From the NCBI GenBank assembly GCA_023105745.1, contig JALGQZ010000009.1:30978107-31042106 (forward strand): a stretch of 64,000 nt of DNA, read 5' to 3'. Made by a program: the position numbers and the translations under genes. Each line of letters starts with the position of its first letter. Position 1 is the first letter of the stretch. A model generated the notes under the pieces. It made no database searches and was not told the origin of the DNA. It saw only the letters and a program-made list of their open reading frames with translations. This stretch comes from Austropuccinia psidii. Taxonomy: Eukaryota > Basidiomycota > Pucciniomycetes > Pucciniales > Sphaerophragmiaceae. Of the stretch, positions 12,001-23,635 are shown piece by piece.

Positions 12001-15000
12001 ATTCTTTATTGTTCTCAATTTCATTCATATTGAATTAGATCAGCCAATTAATTAGATTATGATTCATTATAAACCCCATTTATAACTTGAATATTTATAT
12101 TTAATAATTCAATTGAATCTAAATTCCTTATAATATAAGAGTTCTTTATATATTTTTATTCTTATATTTACTTAAGTCTCCCTTTTTAATATATTTTTAG
12201 TTAAATATTCCTACTATCATTGGTAATAATAAAATATCTTAATTAATTATATAGCTTTCTGATTCTTCTCATGGAGTAAGTCAAACTCTTGAAGATAATA
12301 AGCCTTCAGGAGTGAAAAACTCAATTTATTTCTAAATAATTGATAAATTATAGAAAATAAATAAAAAATATTCCTCAGATTTTGAGTAATATTAAGAAAC
12401 CCTTCTTTCTCATCTCTTCCTGAGACCCCCAAATTTCAAATATTTTTTATATTTTATGGTTCCTATTTCTTTTGAATAATTCCTCAGATATACTAGTCTC
12501 AATTAACATTTTATTTAATAGATGGTAGTACTTAATTATTCTCTAAAATTTCAATAAGGGTAGAGATTTACTTTTTTTTATGGTGGTCCTTCCTCCTGAA
12601 GGTAAAGAACTAATATCAAAAAATGACTGGAATTTTCTATTAGCTTTAAATAAAATTCTATTTTTAACTGTTAAGGAAAATAAAGATAATATGAACTATC
12701 TCAAAGATAAAATTATCTTTTGTTATGAAATCTTTACTGCATTATTGTATGCAAAAAAAAACAGGTTTTCAAAAAGCAACTGAATTTTCAGTTCTAAAGC
12801 ACTGATCTTCAATTCCTCATTGGTTCAGATTTAATTTAGGATACCTTTGGTTATTCTTTTTAATTAAGTACTTTTAGATCTATTATTTGCAAAGAATATC
12901 AAGGTAGTCCAGTAAAGCCATAATGGGAATAATTATTGAAATCCCAATCTTTTCAATTATGGAACTTGGGGCCAAATACTGCATCCTTTTAAGGTATTAT
13001 TTTTTAGCTTAAAGACACTCTGATATTGATAACTATATGAAATCATATAAAAAATTAATTATTAATGTATAATATATAAGAGAAATATGAATGATTAATG
13101 CTATCTGCTTTAGAAAGTATAATCAAAAAAAAAATATAATTTTGTTAAACATGATCAAATAAAATAAAAATTGAAAAGTTAAATATAAAAAATGAGATAA
13201 TTTAAGTAACTTTTATGTAAAGAATATGGATAATCTAATCATATTAAGTAATATTACTTCTTTATAGATTTATCTAAAATATAATTAGTATATTATAAGC
13301 CAAATAATGAACAAGCAATATTATAATGAAAAATCTTATTCTATTCTTGATCTACTAACAGATTATGTATAAAATTAAATAGATATATTTCCTTTTCAAA
13401 ATTTGAGTAAAGGTATGAAGCTTATTGATAGAATGCATAAACTATGGCCATTTCCAATTCAAAAGTCTTTTCAATTTTCTCATACCAGTATCAATTTACA
13501 CTAAAAATATTATTGTAAATAAATAATCAGCTCTAAAAGGCTTAGTATTCATTACTTAATTATAAAATGATCTTTCCAATAACTTGATAACTTATTTAAA
13601 TATCTAATTATTTATTTTGAATTTTTCCTTGGAATCATTTTGAAACCCCTTGATATACCAACAAATGTAAATTTTACTATGTAATATTGCATGAATTCAA
13701 TTTTTACACTTTATATCATTATAGCAGTTAGCCTATTAAAATTTTAATTAGATACATAAAGTGATAAATGTAGCTTGAAATATTTTATTCTGTCTTTAAT
13801 AATTTTCCATCTCTTCTCAAATCTCTCTAAAAGAGTCTTTACTGTTGAAATATGACTATTTTAGAATAAAAATTCATTCCAAGGATCTAAATACTGCATA
13901 ATAATAAGCTTTTGACCCCCATTAGTTTTCATTTAAATTCCAAATAATTCTCAATTAAATAAGTAAGCTTCAATAATTAAAATTGTAAGCTCTCTTTCTA
14001 TGAAGGGGTGAAAATTATGATACTATATTATAGAATTAGTGGCTAAATGTAATAAGCTCATTTACATACCGGCAAAAGCTTTGATAAATATTCAATCACT
14101 ATTATATATTTAAAGCTAAACTTTAAGCTGAAAAATATTTGTTATTAATCAATTGAGAAAAGAGAAATTATAAAGGTATCCTAGTAGGTATAGAAGAGAT
14201 TTTTTTTGAACCCATATCAAGACTGATAAACCTTCTTTTTATTATTAGATTCATCTCATATTCATAAAAAGCTGAATTCTATGGCTCATGAACCCTAAAT
14301 CCACAAAGCTATATTTTTACCTCTCCAAACTCATAAATTATGAATTCATTCACTAATTTATTATATTTTTTAACAATTATAACTTACTCATCATTTTTGA
14401 GAAATTAAAAAGTTTTAGAGCCTTTTAGACACATGGCTCTTTTTAATTCTTTGTAAAGGTTAGGGTTTTGAAATCTTGTCTGTCACGAACTACTGGACTT
14501 AAAAGCTTTTAATTTATTAGCTTTGGGTTTATTTTTCCAAAAAGTAAATATTTTCAAAGTTTATGCATAACCCACTTTTCTAAGTTATTAAAAACTCTTG
14601 CACCCAGGCTTGTGAGATGAAACATTTTTTAGGTTTAAATTCCTCATTAATTTTTATCATAATATATTCTTTGATTAATAATTAATTATTACTTTCAACT
14701 CTCAATTTCTTGACTTATTGTAATATTCATCAGAATTCTTACTATATTCTCTCCTGACCCATCTCTTATGACCTCCAAACCCATTAAATCCTGTACAAAT
14801 CCCTGCATTTTTTCACTCCTGTATGAGATTCTTGTAGAATGATGGGTTTTAAAAGGTGAAAAATTATTGCACACCTTCTTTGTATGTGGGTTGTTGTGAT
14901 ACACTGAAGCCTAATAAGAACCATAGGTAAAATATGGATGTGCATAAAACATTATTACATATTGAAATCCAAACTCTCAACTCAAAAGATCTTTCCTTGA

Positions 15001-15289
15001 ATATTTCAATTTTTTGCTTTCCAATAGATATGTATCTCTCTGCTTAAAGGGGAGATATTACAAATTATAATCATTACTTTTTATAGATATTTTACCTATA
15101 TCATAAATAAATTAATTAGCAATTTAAAGTAAAGTTTCATAATAGTTCATGGGAGGCCTTACCAGCTTATTCGATTTCAAAATTTCATTTTTAACTTTTA
15201 AATATTCATTATTTTAATGATCTTCAAAACTTCTCCTCTACACATTCAACTTCATTGACTCACTTGAAATCTATATTAGAATGAAATCA
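9019..15289. other. AT-rich gene-poor stretch
   Basis: Apart from short accidental open frames I find nothing with coding character, no intron-exon pattern and no tRNA. Homopolymer runs and A/T-rich drift dominate, consistent with old decayed repeats. Confidence 0.55.
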
Positions 15290-16700
15290 TCATGGAAGAA
15301 TCCACAACCAGATCTGGTAAAATATTATTTATTATTAATCCTAAAACCTAAAATGGAATCTACTGGAAAACAAAAACAAAGATCAACCTTCAATGAAGAG
15401 CTGGAATCCCTCATTGATATCAATAAACAAGCGGAAATCCTGCACTGATTTATTTCTTTTTCTAAAAATATCAATGACACAAATTTCAATCAATGATCCA
15501 AAATTATTCTCTTTGACCAGAGGTCTTACTTTATAGGTGACCCCAATTACTTTGAAAAATCTAGAATGGATAATAACATTAAAAGGAATATTGTTGCGCT
15601 ACCCTTCATACAAAACAGCATGGACACCCGGTTTTATTAATAAGAGACTCTGAACATTAATTCTTACAAAGAAATCAAAACTTTATTCAATAGAACATTG
15701 TAGTCCTCTATCATCTTAAATACAAATTTCATATTTAAAAATGGTATTGATCAGCTTCATGAGATCAACAATTTTGCCTTAAAAGTACAAGAATCAATAT
15801 GGAATATAGAAAACATAATGGGTCCAATAAATAGCAGCAATCTAGCAACCCTTACCTTGTTTTACACTGTGCCAATGATGAAATATCACATTCAAGATGC
15901 CATCAATATTCTAATGGTAATGAGTCTAAACTTGATGGTACAGCCTGACAATTTACTCAACATTATATGACAAATAAATATTGCCTTGCCATCATTCAAT
16001 CGCAGCGAAGAGATTTCAAGGATTAATGCTGCCTCAAGATTTAGTAATGAGGACATGTCTCCAGCTAATAATATGAATAGAAAATACACTTAATATGGAA
16101 AAATGCTCTTTTCTGGATCTCATTTTCATGCCAACAAGCCAAAAAACTACAGCTCTAAGAACCCATTCCACTATTGTGGATAAGTAGGACACTGGGCATC
16201 AAATTTTACAACTAAAGCAAAAGCTCAATCTCACAATTCTAATGCTAAAGCTGCAAGCATGTGGTAATACCAAAATTAGAAAAAGATGCACTACTAGATT
16301 CAGGTGAAACACATTTGGTTGTAGGAAAAATTTCCCTTTTACCTTCCTCAACCCAACTGATATGGTACTGTCTGTTGCATCATCCCATTCATTTGAAGTA
16401 AATGGTATTGGGGAGATTAACATGCATACAATAAATGGCTGTATCAAAATTAAAAATGTCCTCTAGTGCAAACATATCTTGGGGACAATTCTCTCACTAG
16501 GAAACTGGAGAAAAGAAAGAGTCAATATATGATTCCGAAATAACAACTTTAACATATCAAAACACAAAATTAATATTCAAACATTCCTGAAGAATATTTT
16601 TTTAATCTCAATCAATATTTGCCATCCTTCAATAGCGAAACTCCAACATTGGCCAATCAGAACACCATCTTGCAACATGGTTTGATGAGTTCAGTTAGGT
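15290..16700 (+). pseudogene. decayed Ty1/Copia gag and protease remnant
   Basis: Read on the plus strand with several stops and shifts, this matches the order of a Copia gag followed by protease. A zinc-knuckle relic (NPFHYCG, stop, VGHWASN) lies at about 16160-16205, its last Cys replaced by Phe. It is followed at 16288-16320 by DALLDSGETH, the aspartic-protease motif (D-S-G) of Copia polyproteins, then a recognisable protease tail with VASSHSFEVNGIG. The gag part (about 15355-16090) retains long peptide stretches between stops. No RT or integrase follows, so the element is truncated near 16.7 kb. It is unable to code for a functional product. No LTRs were found. Confidence 0.65.
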
Positions 16701-17499
16701 AATCCTATTGACCCTAACCTGCCCAAACCCATGCGAAAACTGGAGCCCAATGCTCATGAGTTTCAACAGGCTTATCAGTATTGGGTAGCCACTGTATAGT
16801 TGGAATATGGTGCACAAAGGACATATTGGAAACGTTGCCACAGCAGTTTACATTTGTAATCTTGTGTGGTTTCCAGATGTTAACACTTTTTTTGATAAAA
16901 AGCAACCTGCCGCTAGCTTAAACTTCACAGGATAGAAACTACCCCAAAAAAGTTACAGAAGGCACTACAAATGCTCTGGGATCCCAATTCCAGCCAGTAT
17001 AGGCTAGAGATTCAGTGCTTGCTCACATTATAGTGGGGGTGCTTTCACAGTCGACATGAACATAACTTACGCTACTCACAAGTGTCGAGCAAGGCTACCG
17101 CATGCATTGAAATGAGTCAGTGTTTCCAATTATACGTTGGCGGGCAATAATAGGCAAGCAGGGAGTCCCCTTGAAGGGCATGATTGAGTTTGGGTGCAAT
17201 TATCTGCATTGAAATGGGGGTACAGCAGCCAACTAGCTTGTAGACAGACAGCCCGACATTATGCTTTTTCAATTTCTCCCTTATGTAAGTCTCAAACATC
17301 AATATAATACCCCATGGGCGGAACGCACACATGCAATCTTCATCCACGAGAACACAGCAAAAGGTCAAGATAAAATGCCCCAAAGTCGCCTTAGAAGAAG
17401 TCGAGGATGAATGGTAGAACACGCAGCAAGCATTAACAAGTTGAGGTAAGGAGCAACGGAGCATGAGTCTGACAGGGGGATTATGTTTGCGTTAATAGG
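16701..17499. other. unassigned transition into gene island
   Basis: Base composition rises toward normal from about 16.7 kb. A 115-codon minus-strand open frame at 17117-17464 starts with ATG but has no motif I recognise and lies directly downstream of the uS8 stop, where 3' UTR is expected. I do not call it a gene. Confidence 0.4.
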
Positions 17500-18097
17500 T
17501 TAGTAGACATAGCCAAGAATCTTTCCAGCAACGTGCTTCCGACGGGCTTCTTCGTGATCCATGAGTCCAGCAGACGTTGTCTAAGGGAGCATGAAAGCAG
17601 CGTCAATGAAGAGTTGCGAGTGTAGCTGGCGATTGAAGGTCAACAAACCAGAAGAATGATTCCAAATGAACGGGAAGGCATGAGACGGTTGACCCAGTTT
17701 TCGATCTGGTCGATGGCAACGTTATATCGGGGAGAGACAACACCACAGTGATTAATCCGGCCATTAAGCTGAACAACAATCTTGCCTGAGCGGTGATCGT
17801 CAATGTATTCAAACTCTTCAATGTAGCCTAAAGAAAACAAGAGAGTGAATCAACAGAGGGCTTTCAAGTGATGAGGCAATTGTCAACTATCTTACCATGT
17901 TTTTGCATGACGGTCAAGAAACGGATGATGACCTTGGAGCAGGGTCTAATGAGAACCTGTCGCTTTCCTCGTCTTTCAGCATTGAGGATGTTGTTTAGGC
18001 AGTCATTCTACGGGTAAGTCAGGCAGATTATTAAGAATGGCGTAGGACACAAGCTTGGTGGAACGATGCAAGAGCTTACTAGAACTGAGACACGCAT
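17500..18097 (-). CDS. 40S ribosomal protein uS8 (S15a/S22), 4 exons
   Basis: Cytosolic small-subunit protein that binds 18S rRNA in the platform region and is needed for subunit assembly. Exons on the minus strand: 18097-18080 (ATG, M-R-V-S-V-L), 18007-17896, 17827-17649, 17580-17500 (stop TAA). Introns are 72, 68 and 68 nt, all GT-AG, with phases that join cleanly. The product is 129 aa against the usual 130 and is colinear with uS8: [19 protein letters not shown], then [19 protein letters not shown], then [20 protein letters not shown] at the C-terminus. The usual second residue Val of M-V-R is missing; the start is fixed by the good donor right after the sixth codon. It is divergent to eS17. 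It looks intact and functional. Confidence 0.95.
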
Positions 18098-18552
18098 ACT
18101 TGCTCGATGTGCTAAACGACGAAGATGACACTAAAGATCTGGTTGATTACCGTGCTCGGTGCTTGGAAAACAGAAGAAGAGATTAGCCGGCTGTGCTGGA
18201 GCAAAGGGCGTGTGCAGCATAATGGGTGAGCATGCACCTTTGCGTTTACGTCGATGCCGTCGGCCGCTGGAATGTCCGTCTGCTTGAGGAGGTCGTTCTT
18301 GGGAGTACGCTTGGACGAGGCAGCAGGGTTGGCTCATAACGGGCGAGCCAGCGGGCGCGCTGCGCACACAGCCAGACTGCGGAGCACTTAGGGTTGGGGT
18401 GGGTCCCTGGCCACTCGCAGCCAGGTATATCACCAGACTCAACCACACCAGCACCTGCCAGCGACGAGGAAACACCACCACCGATTACCGGAACGCCGAT
18501 CTACTCCAGCTGACGAAGGAACGACATTCTGCTGCTAAGGAATCTTTGAAAT
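18098..18552. promoter_or_regulatory. shared promoter of divergent uS8 and eS17 genes
   Basis: 455 bp separate the two start codons, so both ribosomal protein genes must be driven from here. TTAGGGTT at 18388-18395 (AACCCTAA on the other strand) is a telobox, the class of site bound by Myb-type telomere-repeat factors such as Tbf1 and found upstream of ribosomal protein genes in several fungi. It is followed by G-rich TGGGGTGGG. The composition is GC-rich compared with the surroundings. Minus-strand open frames overlapping this segment are not supported as genes. Confidence 0.6.
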
Positions 18553-19347
18553 ATGGTATGGCGACGTTTATCTCTTCTTCACCATGCCTCCCCATTTGGC
18601 TTCAAAGCAATTCGCCCTTGGCTCTGCCAAGTTCAAACTGCCCTAATAGGATTATGGCTTTTCCAATCATTACCCTTGATTTCGCTGTCCAAAACCCATT
18701 TTTGCAAGGCTCAAACCATCTCTTTTATTCTATTTGCTAGGGTCGAGTGCGTACCAAGACTGTCAAGCGGGCTTCTCGAGTCATCATTGAGAAGTACTAT
18801 CCTCGCCTTGTAACTGACTTCCATGTCAACAAGCGAGTGTGAGTAGCTATTTATCTTCTGCCTATCCTCCGATGGTGTGCTCCGCCTACGGTATTGAATC
18901 AATATTTGATCACGCGGGCTTCAATACAGGTGTGATGAGGTGGCCATCATTCCTTCCAAGCGCCTCCGCAACAAGATTGCTGGTTTCACTACTCACTTGA
19001 TGAAGCGAATTCAACGAGGCCCCGTTCGTGGTATCTCCTTCAAACTTCAAGAGGAAGAGCGTGAGCGTAAAGATAACTACGTCCCTGAAGTTTCTGCGCT
19101 AGACACCTCGATCACTGGCTTAGAAGTCGATCCTGATACCAAAGTTAGTTCTTTGTGGCTATTCGATGTCTTTGTTATTTATCTGATGTCTAATACACCT
19201 CTTCAGGACATGCTTCGAGCCCTTGGCTTTGATAAACTACCTGTCAACGTTCAATCCACCTCTGCCCAACCTTTCAGCGACCGAAGAACTACTTCTGAGA
19301 GGAGGGGGAAGCCCGTAGTGGGAATGCCTGGTGCCCAACGAGATTGA
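18553..19347 (+). CDS. 40S ribosomal protein eS17 (RPS17), 4 exons
   Basis: Eukaryote-specific small-subunit protein of the 40S beak/head region. Exon 1 contributes only the ATG (18553-18555); exons 2-4 are 18741-18838, 18930-19143 and 19207-19347 (TGA). Introns are 185, 91 and 63 nt, GT-AG, and the joined frame is 456 nt (151 aa). The protein starts [19 protein letters not shown] and continues through the family hallmark blocks [18 protein letters not shown] and [20 protein letters not shown], then DMLRALGF. Family members are about 135-145 aa; the extra length lies in the C-terminal tail after PFSDRR, where conservation is normally weak. An intron immediately after the start codon is common in fungal ribosomal protein genes. 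It looks functional. Confidence 0.95.
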
Positions 19348-19637
19348 AGAATTTCTGCAAAAAACAACTTGTTGACCCAAATACATGCCCTAATGCATCC
19401 CTCATGCTCCTTGCGAACTGAATGACCTTTGATCTTTTTGTCCCACTTGATGCCATCCTACTTGCCCCTGAATGCCCAACGCTGCATTGGTGATTTGGCT
19501 CAACATAAAAGGAAAGCTGGATGATACATTGTAATTTGGTTACATTCCTTGACACGCGATTCCTCAACTATTTGCAATTATTTTTGTATGTTTGGTTCTG
19601 ATGAAAAATTCCAGAAAAGAAAATTATCACGACAAAA
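19348..19637. other. eS17 3' flank, nothing assigned
   Basis: Composition is still gene-island like. It probably holds the eS17 3' UTR and terminator. I see no motif that I can name. Confidence 0.4.
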
Positions 19638-20032
19638 ATGCAATTGGCAAAGCGTGTCAAGCCTTCCAAGAGCTCGCCTGCCACAAGTTCGTTTCACATT
19701 GCGAGTGCTTCCCTTGTCATCAAAGCCGCCTTGGTTGTAATAGGCCATTGACTTACCCAAACCACATTGCCTCAATATCCAAGAACCTTTCAGAATATCA
19801 TACATTCTAGCTGACCTTTTGGCATCTTTCGCCTAAATTTGGCATTCAGATCATGCAAGCCTACTTTAAACTTTTTAAAGTATTAGAGGCCTCGACCTGC
19901 GATTTAGGTGGTTGCATTCATATCTTCAACGAGATTGAAAAGAAAAAAGGTCGAATTGCTTTCGTCGACTTCAATAACGAAGCCGTGGCTAAGAACATGC
20001 AAATTAAGAAAGCAGCGCTGCTCAAAATATAA
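19638..20032 (+). other. candidate host gene fragment with RRM-like stretch
   Basis: Two short plus-strand coding-like segments. The first runs from ATG 19638 (M-Q-L-A-K-R-V-K-P-S-K) to about 19738, where a GTAATA could be a donor. The second is ATG 19853 to TAA 20032 (59 codons) and contains KGRIAFVDFNNEAVAKNM, which resembles RNP1 of an RNA-recognition motif ([RK]-G-x-[GA]-F-V-x-F). Too little of an RRM fold is present to be sure, and I could not find a clean splice linking the two. It may be the last exons of a gene cut off by the neighbouring hAT element, or an accidental frame. Confidence 0.3.
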
Positions 20033-20267
20033 AGTTTCCAAAGTGAGAATTTTTTTAATAAGGAAGAGCTTGATTCAGCATTACGTTTATAAGCAAAGTC
20101 AGCATCTTGATGGCCAGCCTTCGCTTGGTACATAGCAAAGATGGCAAATCGTCACTCTTTCGGTTCCGGGTAGTACCTGCCCGCGCTCAAATGTCTCAGA
20201 CACCAGACTGGCTGTGCTGCTGAGCCAGCCTGTACTTGCACAACAAGTACTACCCTTGGGTGAAAAT

Positions 20268-21529
20268 TCAGTAAGTACCGATAAACCGCTTAGATGAAAC
20301 AAGGCTATTTGCAAATACTAAATATTGCATCTCACTGAGAGGGCATATCACAGTCAACAAAATCGTTACTACTATTCTACAACTAAATTGTAAATCACTC
20401 CCACTGTACAAGTCAAGTGCATCTTTGAGACAACACAAATGTGCAATGGTCTTACTAGCCATGCGTGCTCTGGTAGGTGTGATGAGGTGGCCACTCTGAG
20501 AAAAAACTCTCTCAACTGCTGCAGATGATGCTGGGATTGACAAATAGCGGAGCGCAATCTTGCCCAGCTCAGGATATGCACCAGTGATCATTTGTCTCTA
20601 TATGGGTTCATGTGTTGATAAACAATTAACACTCTCATTAATCAAAACCACAGCAGCACCAAAAACTCACCTTCCAATACTTCAAAATATCCTCCCCTTC
20701 CATTATTGGATGTTGATTCTGGAGGTAGGAAAAAACTTCATCCATGTTGCCAGTTTGAGTTGGGTTTGATGAGGTGAGTTGAAGTGCACAGTCATACATC
20801 TTGAGCAACTTGCGCTGAGGTGAATCTTTGTTCGGACAAGGGGATGTGGACACTCGCAAATCTTCACCGATTGGACTGCTATCTGCAGTTAGGATCAGGT
20901 ACTCCTGGCTTAGGGAATCCATTACCTCTTGGCTTCGCTGAGGAGAGAGCCCAATGAGCTTGAACATCCCCTGCCGATAACTTGGATTTAAAAGTGTTGC
21001 CATTAGGGTATCATTATTCTTCATCTCATGATCTTTATACTTGTGAATTTTATCGATTGCAGCATGACATGCTTGAGACCAAGCAGGGGGTGAGTCACAT
21101 GCATAATGATGTAATTTCTTGATCAATGAGTTGTAAATGGGGAGAACCAAGTGTTTGGTTGGTCCTTTGGGTTGGAATAAGTTGCACGCCCCTTCAAACA
21201 TTTGAAGGATGGGCTCCATGAACTCTATGGAAGCCCATACTTCATCATTGAGCACATAGGCGCTCCCATGCGGTGTTTGAGTATAGAGTTGAATGCTGTT
21301 CTTGAGCAGTTGGGCGCGCTGGACTTGTTTGAGAAAATAATTCCAACAGGTCATGGGAATGGATAAAGGCAAGAGCTTGGGGTCACGTGTTTGATCTCGG
21401 ATGTTTATGAATATTTGCCGCTGCTTGCTAGACCCACAAATGTGAGAGCATAGCTCTCAAAGGGCTCGGACAGTTGAAATCGGCCTCTTGGGGTTTCCAG
21501 CCACCTGATTAGATAGCGCATGGTCTTCA
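20268..21529 (-). pseudogene. hAT transposase, C-terminal part (3' of the Gypsy insertion)
   Basis: Minus-strand continuation of the hAT gene whose 5' part lies at 32147-33821. The frame runs from the insertion point down to 20671. A 73-nt GT-AG intron (20670-20598) joins KYWK to RQMITGAYPELG in phase, then comes the hAT C-terminal dimerisation domain, with LRYLSIPASSAAVERVFSQS as its signature, ending at 20268. The middle carries helical insertion-domain sequence around SYRQGMFKLIGLS. There is an in-frame TGA at 21459-21457. A hAT enzyme cuts DNA with an RNase H-like DDE core and leaves 8-bp target duplications. This copy is dead because of the insertion and the stops. The element end is probably near 20.15 kb, but I could not pair terminal repeats. 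Confidence 0.85.
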
Positions 21530-23517
21530 TGTAAGGTTTGACTATGAAACAATAAGTAAAAATTACTAATTTATTACTTATTGTACTCTGAATGTCCTTA
21601 TGAATTGAATAAATAAGATTAAAAATATAATAATAATGAATAATTATTACTATTATGGCGTAAAATAATTATATTATTAAATAAATATAATAATATAATA
21701 TAATAAATAAATATATTAATATAAAATAATTAATATATTTAAAAAGCTCTTTATTATTGTTACCAACAAATAATAAAGGCGTAAAAAATTGCTTTTTATT
21801 AATAAAAAACAATTAATAATAATAATATTACTAATATTAAAGTTATGAATTAATATAAATACTATTTATATTAATTAAAGAATTATTAAGAGAGTAATAA
21901 TAGAGAAATTATTATAATAAGAGAAAATAACCTACTTTTAGCACTTAATATAATAATTTTGAGATATTTTACGCCAAAAAATATAAATACAACTTTTTCA
22001 AATTGTATTTACAATAAAAATAAAGAAAATTACAAATTATTCTGGATTTTTACATGGAAATGAGTTTTTAGAGAGATTTTTAACAAAAACAATTAAATAA
22101 ATGATTTGATCACGTCAAAATAGATGATTATAACAAGGTGGTCTTTGGTCTTTAATAATATAATAGTTTTATATATAAAGAATAAAGAAATTACCTTTGA
22201 TTTAATTGATTTAATGTTTTTGATGCGTCTGAGGGGAAAATAGAGTAAAAAGAGCTCTATTTATAGTAAATACCTCCCTCCTAGAGTCCAACAGGCTTCT
22301 AGTAGACGTGTACTGATCATATCCACTGGAATTGATCAATATTTTAAGGTTTGGAGATGATTACATCATTATCAAACCTCATTACATCATTATTACACCA
22401 TTATTTAGAGTTATCACTATAACTCTAAATTTGATGACATCAGAGGCTTGGAAAAACCCCAAATTTCGTGGATTTTATTAGTTTTAATCATAAACTAATA
22501 GTATTCACCAATTTTATCACTCTTAAGACTGTTAAACTTAAATTAAGGTTACTGTGAGTGATCATAACTGCTCAAATTAAGCTCAAACTTTGATCCTCAA
22601 TAACTTTTAAGATTTACACGCTACAGCAATTCAGAGAGTTAATTCTGATAGCCTGGCATAACCTCATTATGCTGCCAAGAGCTTTTCATTACATCATCAA
22701 AACTCTAATTTTGATGATTTTTCTTGTAACTCATTTTTTCTGTCGAAATTCAATATTTTAAACTTCAAACCTTGATTTCAGGGGGTTATACCCTGAATTT
22801 AATAATAAAAATTACATCATTCTTCACACATGAGCTAGTAGAATCCAACTGTATACTTTTTTTAAGTTTGGACCACTTTCACAACAAAGTGGTCAACAGC
22901 TCTGTTGATTTTAATCAATATTTCATCATAGGTTTTAACCTTGTTTATAATTTGTAAAATAAAGTTCATATCTGTGTTCTTACAGTAATTACGTGGTAAC
23001 TTTATTTTTGGTTCATCATTCTATCATGTATAGTTTAGGAGATATTAGCTATGATCCTTGAATATATGCGTTGACCAAAAAAGTGCATATATTCAGGTTA
23101 ATTCCTTAAGTATTAACTTTGGGAATTAGCTTATTAATTGTTTTATGTGTGGATTTTCGTGGGGAATCCACTGGTACAATTCATTTCACATGTTGTTTCA
23201 TTAGTTATTGAGATAAATAAGGTTTTATGGTTTTTATAAGGTATTATACCTTATAATTCATTAAATATTGACTTTACAGATATGCCATAAAAATGGTATA
23301 TGTGTATTTCTCCATGGGGAATCCAATGGTATAATTTATTTTACATGTTGGTTCATTGGTTTTTAAGTTAAACCAATTTTTGTACCAATTTATGGTATTT
23401 TTTGTATATTTAAGTAATTATTTTTAATGTATAATTATTCTAAGTAATTTTAATATAATTATTCAGAGTCTTTTTTGTGACCTTATTGGGTATGTGGTCA
23501 TATCTCAAAGGATCACA
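21530..23517 (-). repeat. 3' LTR of the chromovirus (1,988 bp)
   Basis: Matches the other LTR end to end. Relative to that copy it lacks about 20 bp near 21690 (other copy around 30320) and has about 15 extra bp near 21905. It contains an internal direct duplication: a block starting GGGGAATCCACTGG at about 23160 recurs as GGGGAATCCAATGG about 156 bp later. Confidence 0.95.
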
Positions 23518-23531
23518 TTCCCTACCACCAA
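23518..23531 (-). promoter_or_regulatory. probable polypurine tract
   Basis: Directly internal to the 3' LTR the minus strand reads TTGGTGGTAGGGAA, a purine-rich tract in the position used to prime plus-strand DNA synthesis. It is weaker than many polypurine tracts. Confidence 0.45.
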
Positions 23532-23635
23532 AAAAGATTGTACCACAATCTGATATGTGTGATTAGGGTATCATCCACTGTCCTACCTCTTCATTAGACT
23601 TTATCAGTCTTGAAGCTCAATAATGTTTTATTTTG

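Noticed and set aside
17117..17464. 115-codon minus-strand ORF downstream of uS8
   Set aside because: Lies in the expected 3' UTR; no recognisable domain or conserved motif.
18131..18481. 116-codon minus-strand ORF upstream of uS8 with a hydrophobic start
   Set aside because: Occupies the shared promoter of two ribosomal protein genes; composition rather than homology explains the open frame.
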